Source: Strongylocentrotus droebachiensis
Lineage: Eukaryota > Echinodermata > Echinoidea > Camarodonta > Strongylocentrotidae
Direction of reading: 5' to 3'
Assembly (NCBI GenBank): GCA_035222895.1
Contig: JAVYIG010007936.1
Coordinates: 31,177-95,176 of the forward strand
Length of the DNA: 64,000 nucleotides
Part shown: piece after piece, positions 57,860 to 64,000 of the stretch
How positions within the stretch are numbered: the first letter of the stretch is position 1
Layout: the number at the start of each line of letters is the position of its first letter
Position numbers and translations under genes: made by a program
The notes under the pieces: generated by a model
What the model was told of the DNA's origin: nothing
What the model saw: the letters and a program-made list of their open reading frames with translations, nothing else
The model's database searches: none

Positions 57860-60318
57860 TTTATGCTATTTATATAAGAGAAAGTTTCATTCTTTCTGTT
57901 ATATTGTTGTCCACCTTCTTCAAGATAACTCTTTTGTGCTTAAGTATAATTTAATAAACGTTTCATTTTATTTTGATGCAACAGAGATTTACATTCAAAA
58001 GTTTATTTGTTATAATATAAGTATTGTATACAGTAATATTCTTCTCATTTCGACATTATCAGCCGCTTGTTCTCTATTTCGTTCCCTAAACTAAATATAA
58101 GGTATAATTATGTGAGAGGGGGGGGGGTTTATAAATTTGGACGTAGCCTGTATACTGTATTTATTATATTTGTCTCTCCGATCACCCCCCCCCCTCCCCC
58201 AGTGGCTCTGAATTTGTTCTTTAGTTAGTCTCTGTTGGTTTGATCATATCTTTTCGCTAAAGTATAATGTCCGACGTATAACATCAGGAATATGTTATGA
58301 TAATTAATCTCAAGGAAGGGATGATGCCCAGCATACAAGCAAATGGCGGAATAGACAACATTATGAAAGATGAAGATGGACATAGACAGAGGGAGAGAGA
58401 AGGGGAGGAGGGTGGCGGGCCGTGAGATAGAAAATTGGACGCAGTCTGTACTGTATTTATTATTATGATATTTTTCTCACCGACTTCCCCCCCCCCCCCC
58501 AGCTCAAATTTTGTTTTTCTCTTTTTTTGTTTGTTTATAATAATGTCCGACGTATACCGTCAATGAAGCATAATAAACATTTTTTGTTTAGATATCAGTT
58601 TGATGCAACAGAGATTCAATTCAAAAGTTTTACTGTTTATAATATTACAGTAATATTCTTTATGCTATTTATAAATTATGTTTGTAAATAAAAGAGAAAG
58701 TTTCATTCTTTCTCTTTTTATGTTGTCCACCTTCTTCTAGATAACTATTTTGTGCTTAAGTATAATGTAATAAACGTTTCATTTTATTTTGATGCAACAG
58801 AGATTTACATTCAAAAGTTTTACTTTTTATAAGTATTGTACAGTAATATTCTTCTCATTTCGACATTATCAGCCGCTCGTTCTCTATTTCGTTCTTTTCC
58901 TCCCTTTCCCTCTCATTTTTTCCCCTCCCCCTTTTCTCATTTTTCCCGATAGCAGGGCAAGTTTACCGACAATATCCTGACTGGCAGGTTGGGGTGTCGC
59001 ACCCCGCCCCCTTCCCCCCCCCCCCCCCCCTTTAGCAACGCCCCTGCAGTGACGCTTTTGTCGTATAATGAGGGTTGATCTCATTGAAAGCGGTAAAGCC
59101 TCTCAATGTTTCGATATTATTGTTTCGGCGCTTTTATCCTCCGCGCGCTATTATGAAGGACAAAAGCGCCACGACATTACATAGGTATGCGTTTGAAAGA
59201 ATAAATGCTCCATTATGTGCACAGATTAAAATGAAAGTGACATCTATACAAAAAACAAACAAACATTATTAGACAGGTTAAGGATGGAACCTAATTATAG
59301 TGCTTTCGAATACTTAAAAAGATGAGCAGGTGTTCATGTTGTTCACGCATGGTCGTCCCTTATTCCTTAAACAAAATCACGCACTTATAGAATGAATTGA
59401 GAGTAAAATTAGATAACGTTTCGTTCATTTATAAGTCTACCGCCGAAAGCTTTTATTTCGATTTATATGCTTCATAATAAACTTATATTCAATTATAGCT
59501 CACTTTTAATTCAATGTAGAGACATTCTCTTCTATTTCTATTTTTAGACTTGAACTATCTCATGACGACACGTTCTAGTATGGGTCTTGTAGTAGAAACG
59601 CAAATAATTATGGGATTAAAAAGGGATCTTAAATGCTCTAATTTGCTTGCGTGTACAAAATATACTCGAGAAAAGCTAAGAAAGCCAATCTATACAATCC
59701 TTATTATCCCTATATAGCTTGTGGATACTCTCTTATGGCATTGCTCACTTTCTTCCCTCTATGAAATTGGTGGCAGTCATTATTCAGTTAAAATGTCATA
59801 ACACAGTTTTAATTACCTTCAAATTACAAAATGCATTTTGTCCAATTATAATTATACTCGAAATGCCCGGATAAACCCCGTACTTGCCGGTTTCAGCTCT
59901 AAATTCAATTTGAAACAGTAAGACCCACACAACTTGCTTCGGCATGAGACATAATTAATGAGAGTAAAGAATAACATCTCAGCTTTAAACTGGTGGCAGT
60001 CATTATTCAGTTAAATGTCATACGACAGTTTTAAAAGCATTATAAGTATCATACATATTTTGTCCAATTATAATATACTCGAAATGTATACAGTAATATT
60101 CTTCTCATTTCGACATTATCAGCCACTCGTTTTCTATAACGTTTCCTAAAATAAATATAAGGTATACTGTGCATGCACATCATCAGAGATATGTTATAAT
60201 AATTAATCTCAAGGAAGGGATGCTGCCGGCGTACAAGCAAATGGAGGAATAGAAAACATTATGAAAGATGAACATGGAAAACGACATTGACAGATAGAGG
60301 GAGAGAGAGAAATAGGGC

Positions 60319-60355
<37 letters not shown>

Positions 60356-61450
60356 GGGGGGGGTGGGTGAGAGATAGAAAGTTGGACGTAGTCTGACTGT
60401 GTTTCTTATTATGATTTTTGTCTTTGTCACTCCGATCCCCCCCCCCCCAAGCTCTGATTTTGTTCTTTAGTCCGTCTCTTTTTTGTTTGATTATATCGTT
60501 TCGCAAAAGTACAATGTCCGACGTATAGTAGTACCGTCAATATATATTAATAAACATTTTTGTAATATCAATTTGATGCAACAGAGATTTACATTCAAAC
60601 TTTGACTTTGTATATTATTATTGTACAGTACATTCTTCCCTTTTCGACATTATCAGCCGCTCGTTTTCTATTTCGTTCCCTATAATAAATATACGGTATA
60701 TATTTGTACATCATCAGGGATAATGTTATAATAATTAAGCTCAAAGAAGGAATGTCGCCGGCATACAAGCAAAATGGTGAAACAACATTGGCAGATAGAC
60801 AGAGAGAGAGACAGACAGAGAAAGCGAGCGAGAGATAGATGGAGAAAGAGAGAGAGAGAGAGAGAGAGAGGGGGGGACATAAAGAGAGAGAAAATGAGAG
60901 AGAAACAATCATTTTTCATAATCATGTTTTCTGTGACATTTTTCTGTGAACAACATTGGCAGATAGACAGAGAGAGCGACAGAGTGAGAAAGAAAGAGAG
61001 AGCGGGGGGGGGGGGGGGGGGTTAGAAAGTTGGACGTATAGTCTGTACTGTATTTATTATTATGCTAGTTCTCTCTCCGATCACACCCCCCCCCCCCTTC
61101 CGAATGTTTCTTTGGTTTCTTTCTTTTTGTTTGTTTATATCTTTTCGCTAAATTATAATGTCCGACCAAGGAGTTATCTCCTTCGTCCGACGTATATTAG
61201 TACTGTCAACAAATATTTTTTTCATATTAATTGTATGCAAAAGAGATGCTTTTATATCCTAACTTTTACTTTATAATAATTTATTATTGTACAGTAATAT
61301 TCTTCTCATTTCGATATCAGCCGTTCGTTCCGGGTTTCTTTTCTTCTTCATTTAAAAATTATTGTATAATATTTTTTCTCAAAATCGGAAGAAATAATTT
61401 CGGTATAAAAACAAAAAGCGGAACAAAAAGCAGTACGAGAGATAAAGATG
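57860..61450. repeat. Diverged tandem duplications inside the large transposon
   Basis: A module (GCAACAGAGATTTACATTCA, TCATTTCGACATTATCAGCC, AATTAATCTCAAGGAAGG, CATACAAGCAAATGG, GA microsatellite, TTGGACGTAGTCTGTACTG, C-run, AATGTCCGACGTATA) recurs. The ATTATCAGCC part lies near 58048, 58865, 60114, 60647 and, shortened, 61313. Copies differ in internal deletions and microsatellite length. Confidence 0.75.
59017..59046 (-). mobile_element. hAT-like terminus within the large transposon
   Basis: On the minus strand CAGGGGCGTTGCTAAAG followed by a long G-run, the same style of end as the element at 17678. A partner end was not identified. Confidence 0.35.
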
Positions 61451-62645
61451 GAAAATAGCGTTGAGAGAGCGAGCGAGCGAGAGAGAAGCAAACATTTACC
61501 CTATCATTTTTCGTCTGTGACAATACTTAATCTCATCCTCTTGTTTATTCCTTTATCTTTGCATGATTGTAATATCTTTGAATGAATATTTTAGATAGGG
61601 TTAAATCTGGCTATGCGTTATATGATTAACAATTCTTATTGAGGAGTATGTCGAAACGTGCTTTCGAAAATCGCCAAACAGAAGACAGTATGCTATCAAA
61701 TACTGTCAAAACACATACATAAACACACAAATTGTATGCATGTTGTTGTTTGTCTGTGTTACTGTTAACAGCGTTGTGGTGTATATACTGTTAGCGTTTG
61801 TTGTTAATTACAAAAAATCTATGATAACTTGATAACCCAATCTTACCATGAAAGAATTTCTTACATTTTAATGAATTTTATTGCCATACATTACCTATCA
61901 AATACTGTCAAAACACATACATAAAAACAAGTTTATAGGCCTACATTAATCCTAGAATGGGCCAGATGCAAATAAGTAGCTTCGCTCATGTTGTTTTTTG
62001 TGTGTCTGTCTGTGTTGGATTTGGGGTGTGTTGTTTACAAAAATAACGCCGGTGCGAGTGGGCGGTTGTACGGCCAGTACATGCAGGCGCAGGCTAGGTC
62101 GCAGCAGCGCTGACTTCCCAATGAATAATTCAATAGTCTAAGAGTTGAAATGTAGCTGTTTCAAAATTCAACTTTTAACAACTTTTCACTGTGAGAACAC
62201 TTTCTTTCATTACAAATACAGAAAATATGGTTGTATTCAAGTTTATTTTACATCCGTAAGCTCCGTCACTAGAGCTAATTAAGCCAGTGGTCAGTGCATG
62301 GAGTCAGAACGAGCGATGTAGTACTAGTACGTAAAGATGGTGGAAACTTAGATGCAAATATCCTCGAAAATATGCAGTTACGAGGAAAATTTTCAATATT
62401 TAGTGATAACAAAGTAATAACATAGTACTGAGATACAAGGAACTAAAAATGGCTTGACTTTGAACTTGTAAAATACATCAAATTAAAACAACAAATTAGG
62501 GGGCGAGATGACCAAAAAAGTGGGGGCGAGCTGACCAAGAATCCCAAAATCGGCAAAAAAAATCGGGAGGCGACATGACCAATTGGGGGCGACTTTGTAA
62601 GGGGCGGGCTGACATTGGGCGACTTGACATGGAACCGTTTCCACG

Positions 62646-63095
62646 TCGTCATGGTTTTACTCAGCTGGTGAGATATCGATCCTACAGGATTATAGTAAAC
62701 AATGTCACGTGATGAAAACATGTACACGTGACAAAAACGACACAGTCGCGACCGTAATTTCCTAAAATAATGTCTAATATTTCTGGAATAAAAGAAAATG
62801 TCTTTATTTTTTAAGTAACATTTTTTTGGATTGACTACAAATGATTCAAGGATTCGCCTTCTCCCAAATATACATTTGGCTTGACCATGTGCTCTGTGTA
62901 GTCATAATGACATGCACAATTACAAGCGCAAGCACAAGCAGCCAACTTCTTTACGGTTCTGCAATCGGGTCTAGCCCTGTGCTGTCGGGGAGCTGTCTCG
63001 CAACTTCTGGTGTCGCCGCAGCGGAAACATCTTGCTCAAGATCAAGTTCCTGTTCTTCCCGCGGCCCTTGGTATGATTTTGATCGAAAGCAGAAC
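62646..63095 (+). promoter_or_regulatory. METTL21A-like upstream region with two CACGTG E-boxes
   Basis: GTCACGTGATG (62704) and TACACGTGAC (62722) each contain the CACGTG core, 20 bp apart. Such sites are bound by USF, MAX or MITF/TFE-type bHLH factors. An upstream in-frame open stretch begins at 62841 but lacks family features. Confidence 0.4.
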
Positions 63096-63284
63096 ATGGC
63101 AGAAGACAACATGAAATGTGCCCCGGTGCCTTCAAACTCCAATGAAAATGCAATAGTTTTGTATAGTCCACCAATTTTTGAACAGTTTCACCAGTCTGAA
63201 AGGACATTTCATCTGGCCAGCAGGGATTTTTCAATCAAGCAGAACTGGGCGGATTTTGGAGTTGCTGCTGTTGTCTGGGATGCT
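63096..63284 (+). CDS. METTL21A: METTL21A-like exon 1
   Basis: 63 codons, MAEDNMKCAPVPSN through FGVAAVVWDA. Donor GTAAGA, phase 0. Confidence 0.87.
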
Positions 63285-63948
63285 GTAAGATATACATAAT
63301 ACATGTACATTTGTTTATTTGTATAGGCGCGTCCTTTATGATGTCTGAAGGCATCAGTTAATTAGTCTATACTAAGCATATTTTTCATTGATGCCTGTTT
63401 TTTATTTTCATTTTGAATATTATTATTGTTGTTGTTATTATTATCATCATCATCATCATCATTACTATTAATATTAACATTATGGCAATAACATGAAATA
63501 ATAGGCAACCATTCGCTCCACGCAGTAGCGCTTCGTTGCGTAAAAACAGAAATTAGTCTTCTTTTCCCCACCTCATAGGCTCTATACACACGACATATGA
63601 ATGTTTTCGAAAACCATGATGAGTGAATTATTGTAGTCTGGAAGTAGTAGATAGAAGAAGTAGTAGTATGTAGTATCTGTAGTAGAATTAGTAGTATTAT
63701 AGTATATGTAATGAATAAGAATTAAAGATGTGGATTCTTTTGTTTCCAGTTCCTATAAATTCTGAATAATAATATAACTTTATTCAATTAATTTTGATCT
63801 ATTTTGGCATTTGAATTTCAGGCAATAGTTCTGTGTGAACACTTGGAGAGTGAGACGAAAACAAAGCAATTATCTCTGGAAGGGAAGCAAGTCATAGAGC
63901 TTGGTGCAGGTACAGGCCTGGTAGGCATGGTAGCTTCACATTTGAAAG
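63096..63948 (+). CDS. METTL21A: METTL21A-like protein-lysine methyltransferase, first two coding exons (continues past right edge)
   Basis: Exons 63096-63284 and 63822-63948 join in phase 0 into 105 codons plus one base. The join gives GVAAVVWDAAIVL, identical to the human METTL21A block, followed by SAM-binding motif I VIELGAGTGLVGMVA at about residues 84-98. The N-terminal FHQSERTFHLASRDFSIKQ parallels the human FHKPLATFSFANHTIQIRQ. Family knowledge: METTL21A is a cytosolic seven-beta-strand methyltransferase that trimethylates a lysine in Hsp70 proteins. EEF1AKMT3 (METTL21B) is the nearest alternative but has VAARVWDAAL at this block. ATG at 63096 was chosen because homology starts ~25 residues on; the frame is open 85 codons further up but shows only serine-rich, unconserved sequence. 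The downstream exons with the DxxY-type motif lie outside the window. Head to head with the C7orf57 homologue. Confidence 0.87.
63285..63821 (+). other. METTL21A-like intron 1
   Basis: 537 bp with (ATT/ATC)n at 63415-63470 and (TAG)n at 63640-63700 microsatellites; nothing else seen. Confidence 0.8.
63822..63948 (+). CDS. METTL21A: METTL21A-like exon 2 (SAM-binding motif I)
   Basis: AIVLCEHLESETKTKQLSLE then GKQVIELGAGTGLVGMVA and SHLK. Acceptor TTGAATTTCAG, donor GTACTT, phase 1. Confidence 0.9.
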
Positions 63949-64000
63949 GTACTTTTTTTAAATCCAGATTCACATTTTTTGTTGCCATTATAAATTTAAG

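Larger units (their letters stand above)
57662..62636. mobile_element. ~4.98-kb non-autonomous DNA transposon, GTCGCC-rich ends, 9-bp target duplication
   Basis: GTTTCCACG occurs directly repeated at 57653-57661 and 62637-62645. Just inside, the left end reads GTGTCTGGTCAGGTCGCCC and the right end, inverted, GGTTCCATGTCAAGTCGCCC. Both ends continue with subterminal GTCGCCTCC/GTCGCCCCC repeats: eight or so at 57676-57828 and four or five, inverted, at 62500-62628. The interior has no recognisable transposase, capsid or other coding region. It consists of tandemly duplicated modules (57860-61450), short duplications near 59768/59991 and 61698/61901, and GA/TC and G/C tracts. The 9-bp duplication suggests a Mutator-like element; the family is inferred. 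Confidence 0.75.

Noticed and set aside
57662-62636. Polinton or other large virus-like element
   Set aside because: No polymerase, integrase, capsid or other coding region is visible and the 9-bp duplication and ends do not fit.
62841-63095. N-terminal extension of the METTL21A-like frame from an upstream ATG
   Set aside because: The frame is open, but the extra residues are serine-rich and unlike any METTL21 protein; the ATG at 63096 gives the usual family length.

Overview
The window is nuclear DNA from an animal, most likely an echinoderm and probably a sea urchin. This rests on AT-rich sequence, spliced genes with short phase-matched exons, very many small inverted-repeat elements, long G/C homopolymers, TC/GA microsatellites and abundant TACATGTA words. 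The species assignment is inference. I see no bacterial, viral or organellar genes, no LTR retroelement and no CRISPR array.

Four host genes can be supported by reading exons with canonical GT/AG junctions that stay in phase. (1) Minus strand, 16220 down to 8153 and off the left edge: the 5' part (77 codons) of a SPATS2-like gene. (2) Plus strand, 32032-45394: a complete seven-exon cytosolic 5'-nucleotidase III (NT5C3), 325 aa, with an N-terminal hydrophobic anchor. (3) Minus strand, 57480-52355: a complete six-exon homologue of human C7orf57, 355 aa. (4) Plus strand, from 63096 off the right edge: the first two coding exons of a METTL21A-like protein-lysine methyltransferase.

Layout. 1-16220 is mostly intron of the SPATS2-like gene, rich in TACATGTA words and small transposon relics. 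16221-32031 is intergenic and nearly free of that word. It holds a hAT-like element with a zinc-finger fragment, SINE and LINE tails, and a 1.4-kb array of repeated hairpins. 32032-45394 is the NT5C3 gene, whose introns carry an 831-bp near-perfect foldback element with a 9-bp target duplication, a Harbinger-like MITE, two related small MITEs and a five-unit tandem repeat with DR1 nuclear-receptor motifs. NT5C3 and the C7orf57 homologue converge across 45395-52354. The C7orf57 homologue and METTL21A-like gene are head to head, but their start codons are separated by a ~5-kb transposon (57662-62636). That element has GTCGCC-rich ends, a 9-bp target duplication and internal tandem duplications. 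Without it the two start codons would be about 0.6 kb apart.

The genes do not form an obvious pathway. NT5C3 acts in pyrimidine nucleotide turnover, METTL21A methylates Hsp70-type chaperones, and SPATS2 and C7orf57 are poorly characterised. The most unusual content is the mobile DNA: two elements with 9-bp duplications, a hairpin array with compensating stem changes, and DR1-bearing repeats. Exon calls rest on remembered family sequences and splice logic, not on database searches.
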